Shown here in pieces: positions 8,992 to 20,830 of a stretch of 64,000 bases of DNA; within the stretch, counting starts at the first letter, position 1; each line of letters starts with the position of its first letter. Location of the stretch: positions 1,995,104 to 2,059,103 of the forward strand of contig NZ_JABXWR010000001.1 in the NCBI RefSeq assembly GCF_013377755.1, given 5' to 3'. The position numbers and the translations under genes were made by a program. The notes beneath the pieces were generated by a model. That model ran no database searches. It was not told the origin of the DNA and was given only the letters and a program-made list of their open reading frames with translations. Source of the stretch: Methanofollis tationis. GTDB taxonomy: Archaea > Halobacteriota > Methanomicrobia > Methanomicrobiales > Methanofollaceae.

Positions 8992-9840
8992 GGCAACCCT
9001 GCCTTACTTTTTTGCACGTCTCTCTGAAATGCGCTAAGCCAGTGAACGGTTTGCAGGTCCGGTTTTCTGTATGGGTGCGCCATTCATGCAGTTCGGTTTG
9101 TACTCCTTTTCACCAGAATAATTTCACCTCAATACTTTTTTTCTGCCGGCGCTTTCTGCACTGCCCCTCTCATGCCTGTGGCCGACCGGCATGTCGCTGT
9201 AATAATGGTGGCCTATCTCCTCCCTCCCTGTAATGGTCTCTTCTGATTGCGTCCCTGTGCCCATGGTCGCAGCGTCGTCGCTCTCGCCCTGCCGATGGTC
9301 TCAAACATCCGCAGGTTCGTTCTCGATGGGGTGGCCTCCCTGTGGTGATGGGGGCGATCGTCAGGGGACCGGCCGGTATCGTGGGGCCAGATTCCTTGGC
9401 GTGAGGTTGTGGCGTCTCCCCGTTCATCTCAGGATCTTCTGGCTCGCCGGCGGCTCAAGAGGGCCTTTCTGGCGAACGTCACCGTCATCCTGCCGGGGAT
9501 CTCCCTTGTGGGTTATGCGCTCCTGCTGTCGTTCTATCCCGGGCCTTTCCTCACATGGTCGGTCTGCTGTCTGGCGGGCCTCTCTGGTGGTGTGGCGCTC
9601 TCGCTCTCTGTCGGGGTTGATGCGCGCTTTGGCTCTCTGGTGCGGGTGATCCTGCGGGGGGGTCGGTGTTTTGATTTTTTTCTGCGCTTTTCCGGAGCGC
9701 TCATGGGGGGGGGGGTGGCGACTCTTGTGCGGTGCTGTATTTCGTGTTTTTTCCCTGTCAGGCCGGCTTTGAGACCGCATCAGGGAGCGCATGGGCTGGT
9801 CGGATGGTGGTGCGTCTCCTGTTCTCAGGTCCTCATGATG
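8992..9840. other. Intergenic region between mcrA and the rRNA promoters
   Basis: No gene I can support. The plus strand is G/T-rich from about 9240 to 9840. A GTG-started frame at 9409-9951 has several hydrophobic stretches but resembles no family I know and runs into the promoter cluster. A perfect 12-bp palindrome (AGGACCGGTCCT) occurs just downstream at about 9891-9902. The region may hold a decayed gene. Confidence 0.4.
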
Positions 9841-10445
9841 AAAGGGTATATATGTGTCAATGCCAGATTCTATTGGCACGCAACGGCGGCAGGACCGGTC
9901 CTGAACCGATCGGTCTTGAGATGTTTTATCGGGATCTGTCTCTTCCTTTAACGTCCCCTCCGTGGGTCGACTGCGAAGGTATATATCGTGAAAAGAACAA
10001 CATTGTTGCCTTGCACTATGCGGGCCCGACGACACCGGCGAGACCGGAATCGGGCCTGAGATTTCAGAGGGAACACGCGGGTGATGCCTTTCTTTAACGT
10101 CCCCTTCGGGGGTCGACTGCGAAGGTATATATCCTGCACCGTCCAAGATGGTTACCTCACACTGTCAGCAACGACCCTGACGGATTATCTCGCTCCCCTT
10201 CCGGGGTGCGAAGGTATATATCCTGCCGAGTCCTATGTTGCTGGCACACGAGTGACTGACTGCCGAACACTCCGGCGAGACCGGAATCGGCAGGGGGCGA
10301 TGTGTAATGGGGCGAAATCCCGGCAGCCGACCGGGACTGCAAGGGTTTATATCCTCGGAGCACAAATATCGTTCCCTCACGGGATGGCTGCACCGGGCCT
10401 CATACGCCTGATGCAGGGCGCTGCGAAGGGTTAATAACCTCGTGC
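9841..10445 (+). promoter_or_regulatory. Tandem promoter cluster of the rRNA operon
   Basis: At least six copies of an archaeal BRE+TATA element, consensus GCGAAGGTATATATC, all on the plus strand. They begin at about 9841 (AAAGGGTATATATG), 9973, 10119, 10208, 10339 (GCAAGGGTTTATATCC) and 10423 (GCGAAGGGTTAATAACC). Spacing is 85-150 bp. Copies two to four are each preceded by a short inverted pair such as CCCCTTCGGGG or CCCCTTCCGGGG. Multiple stacked promoters are known for rRNA operons of other archaea such as halophiles. Activity of each copy is inferred from sequence. Confidence 0.8.
9946..10133 (+). repeat. 42-bp direct repeat carrying an rRNA promoter (two copies)
   Basis: Bases 9946-9987 and 10092-10133 are 42-bp direct repeats with only two mismatches, each holding an inverted pair, GGTCGACTGCGAAGG and the TATA box. 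A second repeated segment (CCGGCGAGACCGGAATCGG) occurs at about 10039 and 10272. The promoter cluster therefore grew at least partly by duplication. Confidence 0.85.
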
Positions 10446-10475
10446 GTTCAATACTGTAATCCCACGAAATCACTC

Positions 10476-10573
10476 GGAAGCGACGAATGCGTTCGCTTCC
10501 ACACAAGGGACGCAGAGTTTGTTCTGCGTTTTGATGGAGAATCAAAATCACCGAAAAGGTCGGTGTTGATTCT
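10476..10573 (+). other. Hairpins in the rRNA leader
   Basis: Three consecutive stem-loops lie between the last promoter and 16S. The first is 10476-10500 (GGAAGCGA / TCGCTTCC). The second is 10510-10529 (ACGCAGA / TCTGCGT). The third is 10538-10573 (AGAATCAA / TTGATTCT, enclosing CACCGA / TCGGTG). They probably fold in the pre-rRNA; a role in antitermination or processing is possible but not shown. Confidence 0.65.
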
Positions 10574-10578
10574 GACGT

Positions 10579-10614
10579 TGGCATTGGCAATGCGGAAATC
10601 TGTTTAGTAACCGC
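10579..10614 (+). other. 16S pre-rRNA processing stem, 5' half (bulge-helix-bulge)
   Basis: Pairs with 12149-12184. The outer stem is TGGCATTGGCAAT with GTTGCCAATGCCA. The central 4-bp helix is GCGG (10592-10595) with CCGT (12165-12168). The inner stem runs TCTGTTTAGTAACCGC with GCGGTTACTGAACAGA. Three-nucleotide AAA bulges at 10596-10598 and 12169-12171 complete a canonical bulge-helix-bulge, the site cut by archaeal tRNA-splicing endonuclease. Confidence 0.9.
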
Positions 10615-10659
10615 TAATTCCTTTAGTTAAAACACAATCGATAGTGTGCCTACTTCAAA

Positions 10660-12127
<1,468 letters not shown>

Positions 12128-12148
12128 AATGAACTCGAGGGGATTGAT

Positions 12149-12184
12149 GCGGTTACTGAACAGACCGTAAAGTTGCCAATGCCA
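12149..12184 (+). other. 16S pre-rRNA processing stem, 3' half
   Basis: Complementary partner of 10579-10614 (see that entry), carrying the second AAA bulge at 12169-12171. It lies between the end of 16S and tRNA-Ala. Confidence 0.9.
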
Positions 12185-12197
12185 GCCAAGGGAAATC

Positions 12198-12269
12198 GGG
12201 CTCATAGATCAGTGGGAGATCGCCGCCTTTGCGAGGCGGAGGCCGGGGGTTCAAATCCCCCTGAGTCCA
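12198..12269 (+). tRNA. tRNA-Ala (anticodon TGC)
   Basis: Acceptor GGGCTCA pairs with TGAGTCC, followed by discriminator A. The anticodon loop TTTGCGA gives TGC, and the T arm reads GGGGGTTCAAATCCCCC. No encoded CCA. Position in the 16S-23S spacer is the usual one in Euryarchaeota. Confidence 0.96.
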
Positions 12270-12343
12270 TTTCAATGCACCTGGAGATGCGAATCTGCAG
12301 GGAAGGGCTGAAGGTCAGATACCCTGACCTGAGGAGGCCGTGT

Positions 12344-12382
12344 AAAGGTATGCACAACGGGCGTCAAATGGGTTCAGCGGAA
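12344..12382 (+). other. 23S pre-rRNA processing stem, 5' half (bulge-helix-bulge)
   Basis: Pairs with 15301-15339. The outer stem is AAAGGTATGCACAACGGG with CCCGCTGTGCATACCTTT (one mismatch). The central helix is CGTC (12362-12365) with GACG (15315-15318). The inner stem is TGGGTTCAGCGGAA with TTCCGTTGAACCCA. AAA bulges at 12366-12368 and 15319-15321 make a canonical bulge-helix-bulge. Confidence 0.9.
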
Positions 12383-15300
<2,918 letters not shown>

Positions 15301-15339
15301 TTCCGTTGAACCCAGACGAAACCCGCTGTGCATACCTTT
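15301..15339 (+). other. 23S pre-rRNA processing stem, 3' half
   Basis: Complementary partner of 12344-12382, with the second AAA bulge at 15319-15321. Confidence 0.9.
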
Positions 15340-15378
15340 AAAATCTATAATCGATAACATTATAGAGCATACACGGTC

Positions 15379-15450
15379 GCCAAGGTGGCGGAGTGGCTAC
15401 GCGGTTGACTGCAGATCAACTACATCCCGGTTCGATTCCGGGCCTTGGCT
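15379..15450 (+). tRNA. tRNA-Cys (anticodon GCA)
   Basis: Acceptor GCCAAGG pairs with CCTTGGC, with discriminator T as usual for Cys. The anticodon loop CTGCAGA gives GCA; the T arm is CCCGGTTCGATTCCGGG. It lies between 23S and 5S and ends only 1-2 nt before the 5S gene. Confidence 0.95.
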
Positions 15451-15451
15451 T

Positions 15452-15579
15452 TGGGTGATAGCGGCCATAGCAGTGGGGAAACACCTGGACTCATTCCGAA
15501 CCCAGCAGTTAAGCCCACTCACGTAACGCTCGGTACTGAGTTGCGGGAGCACTCGGGAACAGTGATACGCTGCTATCCC
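15452..15579 (+). rRNA. rrf: 5S ribosomal RNA
   Basis: Helix I is formed by GGGTGATAGC at the 5' end and GCTGCTATCCC at the 3' end. Conserved blocks GTGGGGAAACACCTGGAC, CATTCCGAACCCAGCAGTTA and CTCGGTACTG are present. About 128 nt. Last gene of the rRNA operon; T-rich DNA follows (about 15605-15630). Exact ends are uncertain by a few bases. Confidence 0.94.
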
Positions 15580-15725
15580 CTCTCTTATTATGAAAATGCA
15601 TTGAACATTCGTTTCTTCTCTCCTGATTTATCTGTCCTCCATAAAAGGCGGATGCGCCTGACTCTCATGTGTCAATAAAAAGGGAATCCATTCTCAGTCC
15701 TGCGCTGTATGGTCCTATTTTATCT

Positions 15726-18700
15726 TCACTCTATCCTGATCTTTGCCGTCTCCATGATCCCGACCGGGATCGGGGCCGGAAGTTCTGCGATGGCGTCGGG
15801 GGCGTCCGGCGCCTGCGCGTGGACCCGGATCGTGTAGTGACCGGCGGGCAGCGCCCTTATGTCCAGGGCGGCCGTCTGCGTTCTCTCTCCTGCGGATACC
15901 TGTGGCATGGTGTGGAAGTGGTTCCAGGTCCGGCCGCCGTCGTCCGCATAATAGAGGTGCTGCCCGGCGGTATCGCTGCCGGTGTAATTGACGGTCCACC
16001 CCACCTCGAGGAAGTCGGTGACCGGTCCTGAACCGACCCGCTGAAGGTCCCTGACCTCGAGGGCGGCGGCGTCAAGGCCGGTGATGTTCAGGTCGGGGAC
16101 GACCGTGATGAAGGTGTCGGGGAGTTCGAGGTTGTCGGAACCGCCGTTGAACGAGATGACCGAACCCGGTCCGAAGATGTTGATGTTCCCGCTCATGAGG
16201 GTTTTGAGGGTGTAGGTCGCCGTCCAGGTCTGGTGCAGCCTGACCGTGCCGATCTCGAAGTGGAGGATCCCGTCGTCCTCCCAGTCGTCGGTCCCGTTCT
16301 CGGTGTGGGGATGGACGATCACATGGCGCCCGGTCTCGTTGTCGATCCAGCTGCTGATGCAGGTCGAGAGACCGTCGATGTGCCGGTAGGCAAAGACCTC
16401 CCTGCCGGGTTTCCAGTCCTCGTTCACCCTGATGTCCTGGAAACTCAGGTCCATCATGGTGTCGACGCCGGCCTCGGTCTTGAGTTCGCCGGCGATCCGC
16501 CGGTAGATTGTCTGGAGTTCCGCGGTGTTTTTTGCCCAGGTATAGGCCGCCCCTGTGGATCTCGAGAGCGTTGTGAGGTCTTCTTCGACACGCGGATCGA
16601 GTTTTGAGATAAAACCGATGGTGTACACCCTGACCTTTTCGTCGTCTGAACCGCTGTTTGCATAGACCGACATGTTCTGGTTGGTGAACCGGCCGTCTGT
16701 AGAGATGGTACCTGCGATCTCGGCATTATAGGGGTATTCCCGGTACCATGTCGCACTCACCGCCGCGGTCCCCCTGGGCTCGGGGAGGTCGTGGTACCAC
16801 TCGTACTTTTCCGCGTTGAAGTCGTATGTTCCGACATAGCCGCTCCACGGATAGCCGGCAAATGTCTCGGGATATGCCTTGTGGTGGGATGAGAGATAGG
16901 GATCGTTGTCCGGGTAGCCGGGCCCGATGGCGAGGGGAGAGCCGTGGAGGTTCCAGTCCCCATCAGACATCAGGACCACCGCTTTGACCGCATCGCTTCT
17001 GCCTGTTGTCTTGAGCATCCGGATCGCTTCATAGAACCCTCTTCTCATGTTGGTCCCGCCATCAGGTTTCAGGGCGTTGATCGCCGAGACGATGCTGGCC
17101 TTATTTCCGGTCAGGTCCTGGTCGATCGTAGCGCTCCATGAGAAGGAGACCAGCCCGACCCTGTCGTTTTCAAGGTTCATCTGTTCGATGAAGTCGATTG
17201 CCGCTGTTTTTGCGGCGGCAAGGCGGGTCGGGCTGATGTCCGTGCCATCCATGCTCCCTGACCGGTCGATGACGAGCACCACGTCGACCGGGTCGGGCAG
17301 GAGCGCCCAGCCGTCGCCCTTGAGCGTGACGGTCACGTTCACGCTGCCGTTCACTGCGAGGGTCTCGGGATCGACGGCGGTCGAGATGGAGAGGTACGGG
17401 TAGTTCTTCCAGGTGAGAGGGACGGTCCGGGTGACGCCCTCCCAGGCGGCGGTCACGGTGCAGGCGCCGGTGGCCGTCGGGCTGTAGTCCGGATGATTTT
17501 TATCGGTGGTGAAGGCGCCCGGCCTGAAATAGACCGTGGCATACCCGTTAGCGTCGGTCGTGGCCTCTGCGGCGAGGAGCGCGGGGGCGGCGGTGGCGGC
17601 ATACCCTGTGGTGTTGATCTCCTGGATCGTGAAGGTGACCGTCTCGCCCGGCACCGGGTTGCCCTTGATGTCCATCACCTTCGCCCTGACGGCGGCGGTC
17701 TGGTCGGGTTTTACGTCCAGGCTCGGCATGGACTGCGGGCCTGCGGTGAGGACCATCTCCACCGGATCGGTGCTGATGAAGGAGAGGGTCGTCGAGCAGG
17801 TGACGTTCTGGTCATCGACCGCGGTTGCCGTGATGGTGACCGTGCCGGTGGTGTCCCTGGGGCCGTAGGTGATTGTGGCCATGCCGTTCGAGTTCGTGGT
17901 GACCGTCCGGTCCTCGCCGGGCAGGGCGGTGATCGCCAGGGACCGCCCTCCGGCCGGGTTGCCGTAGCGGTCTGTCAGGGTGTAGACGAGGGAGAACCTG
18001 CTCGCGCCGTCGGCCGGCACCCAGAGGTCAGGGGTGACCGCACAGTCGATCGAGGCCGGGGCGGCGTTTGCGAGCCCTGTTATGAGGATGTAGCGGTTTG
18101 CCACCATGCCCGGGAAGTCGGCGTAGATGATGTTCGTGCCGCTCTTCAGGTCGGCCTGGAAGGGTGCGTTCAGGTAGCCGGATGCGTTCACCTTGATGCG
18201 GGCATCGCTGGTGTAGGCGCTTCCGTCATGGATGCCGGCGGACCCGGTCGGTGACCCGATGAGGAAGCGGGCGGTCTCCGCGGTCCGGCGGGAGTCGACC
18301 GGGTTTCCGTACCGGTCTTCCAGTCTGATCGTGATGGGAGTGGTGGACCCCACGGTGATCTCGCTCTCATAGTCGAGGGAGGCGATCCGGTACGGGGTGG
18401 CGTGGTCGATCTCCACGGAACACGACGCTGCGACCTCTGCGGGCGTGCCGTCATCGTCATAGATGACCGTGGCGGTGATCACGGCCGTCCCGCTCTTTTT
18501 TCCGGCCGAAAACGATGCCTGTGCCCTGCCTGCCGCGTCGGTCTTGACTTGTGTTTTTTTCATCGAGCCCATTGCCGGATCGCAGGAGAAGAGGACGTTT
18601 ATCTTTTTTACGGGGAAGCCGGCGCTGTCGGTTATGATTGCCGTGATGGCCGAGGTCTCTGCACCGCCTGCCACCAGCCAGTCTGTGCCGGTGGTCATGG

Positions 18701-18785
18701 TGATCCTGGGGGGCTCGGAGGCCGCCGCCGCGGTGCAGAGCAGCAGCAGGCCGATGAGGAGGAGCCCGGTTTTCGGGGGTATCAT
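15726..18785 (-). CDS. Large secreted VWA-domain protein with Ig-like (Big-1) repeats
   Basis: 1019 residues. Residues 1-23 are a signal peptide (LLLIGLLLLCTAAAAS). Roughly residues 25-455 hold four invasin/Big-1-type Ig-like repeats, each with a D-x-x-G-x-P pattern (DSAGFPVKK, DRYGNPVDS, DRYGNPAGG, DIKGNPVPG) and an end like TTNSNGMATITYGP. A von Willebrand A domain spans about 490-760 with an intact metal site: DRSGSM near 505, Thr in GGTNMRRG near 576, and Asp in VLMSDGDW near 606. A C-terminal beta-sandwich (VNYTGSDTAGQHLYYADDGG) follows. No C-terminal membrane anchor or sorting signal is visible, so attachment to the S-layer must be indirect or it is released. Likely adhesion or surface binding; ligand unknown. 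Convergent with the rRNA operon, with about 145 bp between. Confidence 0.85.
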   Translation of the reverse strand: MIPPKTGLLLIGLLLLCTAAAASEPPRITMTTGTDWLVAGGAETSAITAIITDSAGFPVKKINVLFSCDPAMGSMKKTQVKTDAAGRAQASFSAGKKSGTAVITATVIYDDDGTPAEVAASCSVEIDHATPYRIASLDYESEITVGSTTPITIRLEDRYGNPVDSRRTAETARFLIGSPTGSAGIHDGSAYTSDARIKVNASGYLNAPFQADLKSGTNIIYADFPGMVANRYILITGLANAAPASIDCAVTPDLWVPADGASRFSLVYTLTDRYGNPAGGRSLAITALPGEDRTVTTNSNGMATITYGPRDTTGTVTITATAVDDQNVTCSTTLSFISTDPVEMVLTAGPQSMPSLDVKPDQTAAVRAKVMDIKGNPVPGETVTFTIQEINTTGYAATAAPALLAAEATTDANGYATVYFRPGAFTTDKNHPDYSPTATGACTVTAAWEGVTRTVPLTWKNYPYLSISTAVDPETLAVNGSVNVTVTLKGDGWALLPDPVDVVLVIDRSGSMDGTDISPTRLAAAKTAAIDFIEQMNLENDRVGLVSFSWSATIDQDLTGNKASIVSAINALKPDGGTNMRRGFYEAIRMLKTTGRSDAVKAVVLMSDGDWNLHGSPLAIGPGYPDNDPYLSSHHKAYPETFAGYPWSGYVGTYDFNAEKYEWYHDLPEPRGTAAVSATWYREYPYNAEIAGTISTDGRFTNQNMSVYANSGSDDEKVRVYTIGFISKLDPRVEEDLTTLSRSTGAAYTWAKNTAELQTIYRRIAGELKTEAGVDTMMDLSFQDIRVNEDWKPGREVFAYRHIDGLSTCISSWIDNETGRHVIVHPHTENGTDDWEDDGILHFEIGTVRLHQTWTATYTLKTLMSGNINIFGPGSVISFNGGSDNLELPDTFITVVPDLNITGLDAAALEVRDLQRVGSGPVTDFLEVGWTVNYTGSDTAGQHLYYADDGGRTWNHFHTMPQVSAGERTQTAALDIRALPAGHYTIRVHAQAPDAPDAIAELPAPIPVGIMETAKIRIE

Positions 18786-19441
18786 GGGGTGTCCTGGCCG
18801 GCATATGTCTGCTATAATATATAATTGTATTTGTATAATTGCCTGTGGTTTTTTCCCCTTGCGTTTTATTTCATTTTCGTCCTGGATTGAATCGGGGATT
18901 CCGGCTGGTAGGGATCACGGAATTGCTGCCGTGGGTGGGGGACGGTGCTGCGTTCCGGCCCGATCGGAGGGCATCTGGCCGGGCCCGTGGAGGGGGCTAT
19001 GGAGGCATTTTCTGACAATTCTGGCTAATTTACGCCGTTTTTCCCTGCCTCCCTGTGCCCTCACTGGCCCTGCCAGATGGCATTTGTCCCTGGCTTTCGC
19101 GGGAGGGCGTCCTGGGGCTGATGGAGTGGGGCTGTTTTTGGGTGGTTCTGGAAGGGGGGCCAGGAAATGGCACTTTTCAAAATGAGGCTCTTTCCGCCGA
19201 GATCGAGGGCGTGGGATTGGCAAATGGCGGCGAAATTGGGGAGATCCTGGAGGGTATCCACGTCGTGGTTCGGAGAGATCCGGTGCTGGATCATGGCTTG
19301 AAATGGGGGATTTTCTCAGTGCAATCCTTAAAATGGCGCAGAATGTTCTTTTGTTTTGGTGCGGGCGAGGGGGCGTTTTTTTGCGTTCCGTTGGGCTACA
19401 CTGGCGTGATCCTGATCTTCTTCGGGGTGGGTGGAGGGCGA
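18786..19441. other. Intergenic region, promoter of the VWA gene
   Basis: The stretch 18810-18840 is AT-rich (ATAATATATAATTG), about 30-45 bp ahead of the VWA gene start on the minus strand, and is its likely promoter. Between about 18880 and 19440 I find no recognisable gene. An open frame continues upstream of the exonuclease start but has no family likeness. Confidence 0.45.
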
Positions 19442-20053
19442 ATGCTCTATCCCGTCGGCGGTGGAGATCCCCCTGAGATGTCTGCCACCCCGCTCCTGGA
19501 CGGCACGGTCCTCGTCATCGATACCGAGACGACGGGGCGGTTCGTGAGCGGCCGGCCCCCTCCCCGCCTTGTCGAGGTGGCGTGGGTGCTCTGCGACGGG
19601 TGCGGTTCACTTCTTGCTGAGTGTGCGATGGTCGTTGTGCCGGCGGGGTTTTGTATCCCGCGGTCTGCGGTGGAGGTGCACGGGATCACGACGATGGAGG
19701 CCCGCCGGGAGGGGGTGGCGCTTCTGGATGCGCTGGCGGCCCTTGCGCATGCGGCGGCACGTGCTGACCTGGTGGTCGCTCACAATCTTGCCTATGACCG
19801 CCGGGTCATTGCCGGGGAGTGCGAGCTGGCGGGGTGTGCCGATCCGCTGGCGTCGCTTCCCGGATGGTGCACGATGGAGGGATCGGCTGCGTTCTGCGGG
19901 ATCAGGCGGGGGGGCGGGTATAAGTGGCCGACGCTCGCTGAACTCCATCAGGCGCTTTTCGGGTGCCCGTACGAGGGGGCGCACCGGGCGCTGGAGGATG
20001 CCCGGGCGTGTGCCCGGTGTTTTTTTGCGCTGGTGGAGAGGGGTGAGGGATGA
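19442..20053 (+). CDS. DnaQ-like DEDDh 3'-5' exonuclease
   Basis: About 203 residues. Exo I is VIDTETTGRF (Asp and Glu ligands), Exo II is VVAHNLAYDRRV, and Exo III is the terminal HRALEDARACARCF with His and Asp, so all DEDDh catalytic residues are present. Related to the epsilon proofreading subunit/RNase T group and free-standing archaeal exonucleases. I chose ATG 19442, preceded by GGTGGAGGGCG; ATG 19478 is an alternative. Upstream frame extension to 19055 has no likeness to the family. Substrate (DNA or RNA) cannot be decided. No cas-linked role is implied: it lies at the trailer end of the array. Confidence 0.8.
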   Translation: MLYPVGGGDPPEMSATPLLDGTVLVIDTETTGRFVSGRPPPRLVEVAWVLCDGCGSLLAECAMVVVPAGFCIPRSAVEVHGITTMEARREGVALLDALAALAHAAARADLVVAHNLAYDRRVIAGECELAGCADPLASLPGWCTMEGSAAFCGIRRGGGYKWPTLAELHQALFGCPYEGAHRALEDARACARCFFALVERGEG

Positions 20054-20078
20054 TAATACTCATAATCTCTGGCGGCAG

Positions 20079-20393
20079 ATGGGAGAGATTGAGCGGATGC
20101 CCGGTCAGGAGAGAAGAGGTATGATATTTAGGATGTACGAGGAGGACCTGGTCGAGGCGGGGTTCGACCTCGATGATAAGGAGTACACGGCCGCCATTGA
20201 GATGGACCATCTGCTTGTCATCGGTGCACCGGGTGAGATTGCCGTCCGGGTGATGAGAAAGGGCCGGGAGTACTCGGTGGAGATCCCGGATGAGGTTGTC
20301 TATCGGATTCAATTTGAGGATTCGACGTATGAACACCCGCTCCCTGCGTATATTGAGATCTCGGAGGGGAGGATCGGGTTGATTTTTCCGTGA
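20079..20393 (+). CDS. Small protein of unknown function
   Basis: 104 residues from ATG 20079; ATG 20121 (MIFRMYEEDLVEAGF) is a reasonable alternative. The sequence is acidic and well structured (FDLDDKEYTAAIEMDHLLVI, IAVRVMRKGREYSVEIPDEV, YIEISEGRIGLIF), with alternating beta-type patterns and no transmembrane segment. No family recognised. It begins 25 bp after the exonuclease stop on the same strand, so the two may be co-transcribed. Codon use matches the neighbours, which supports it being real. Confidence 0.6.
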   Translation: MGEIERMPGQERRGMIFRMYEEDLVEAGFDLDDKEYTAAIEMDHLLVIGAPGEIAVRVMRKGREYSVEIPDEVVYRIQFEDSTYEHPLPAYIEISEGRIGLIFP

Positions 20394-20480
20394 AGGTTTG
20401 TGCTGTCTTTTTGCCCGCTTGTCCCTGTCTGCTCTTTTCAGTTCATCACAGCCGCTTCATGCAGGTTGGTGACGATAGGG

Positions 20481-20511
20481 GCCCGCTCGCGGGCGTCTCT
20501 CCGGGAGACGC
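20481..20511. terminator. Back-to-back hairpins between the small gene and the array
   Basis: GCCCGC-TC-GCGGGC (20481-20494) is followed directly by GCGTCTC-TCCGG-GAGACGC (20493-20511). They lie after the gene ending at 20393 and beyond the distal end of the CRISPR transcript on the other strand. There is no strong T tract, so a terminator or mRNA-end stabilising role is tentative. Confidence 0.4.
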
Positions 20512-20646
20512 TAGGACGTATGATTATAGTCGCAGGGTTTTACGATACATCTGCCACCGTTCAGGGCGCTCCTTATTGGAGAGGGTTCTGGTAATAGGGG
20601 TGTTGTTCGAGTGGTTTTTTGAACACAACGGGTTTTTTGAACCCGC

Positions 20647-20799
20647 CTGTTCATCCCCACGTGAGTGGGGAACGATATCATGGTTACCTGTCGTATCCAT
20701 AGATTTGCTGGTTCATCCCCACCGTGTGGGGAACATATCTATACGTTTCTGATAACACATGAATCAATCGCGATTCATCTGCATGCGGGGAGGAACTCC
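20647..20799 (-). repeat. Three decayed CRISPR repeats at the trailer end
   Basis: Degenerate copies begin at about 20648, 20710 and 20772, spaced 62 bp and in register with the first good repeat at 20831. The first has GTGAGTGGGGAACG in place of the normal right half. The second has CACCGTGTGGGGAACAT. The third keeps only GATTCATC and GGAACTC. Decay at this end, against perfect repeats at the other, marks it as the oldest part of the array. Confidence 0.88.
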
Positions 20800-20830
20800 C
20801 GGTCATTCTCGTGCTGATCTTCGTCACGTT

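Noticed and set aside
9409-9951. 180-codon GTG-started frame with membrane-like segments
   Set aside because: No recognisable family, it overlaps the rRNA promoter cluster, and frames on the other strand are equally long, as expected in GC-rich DNA.
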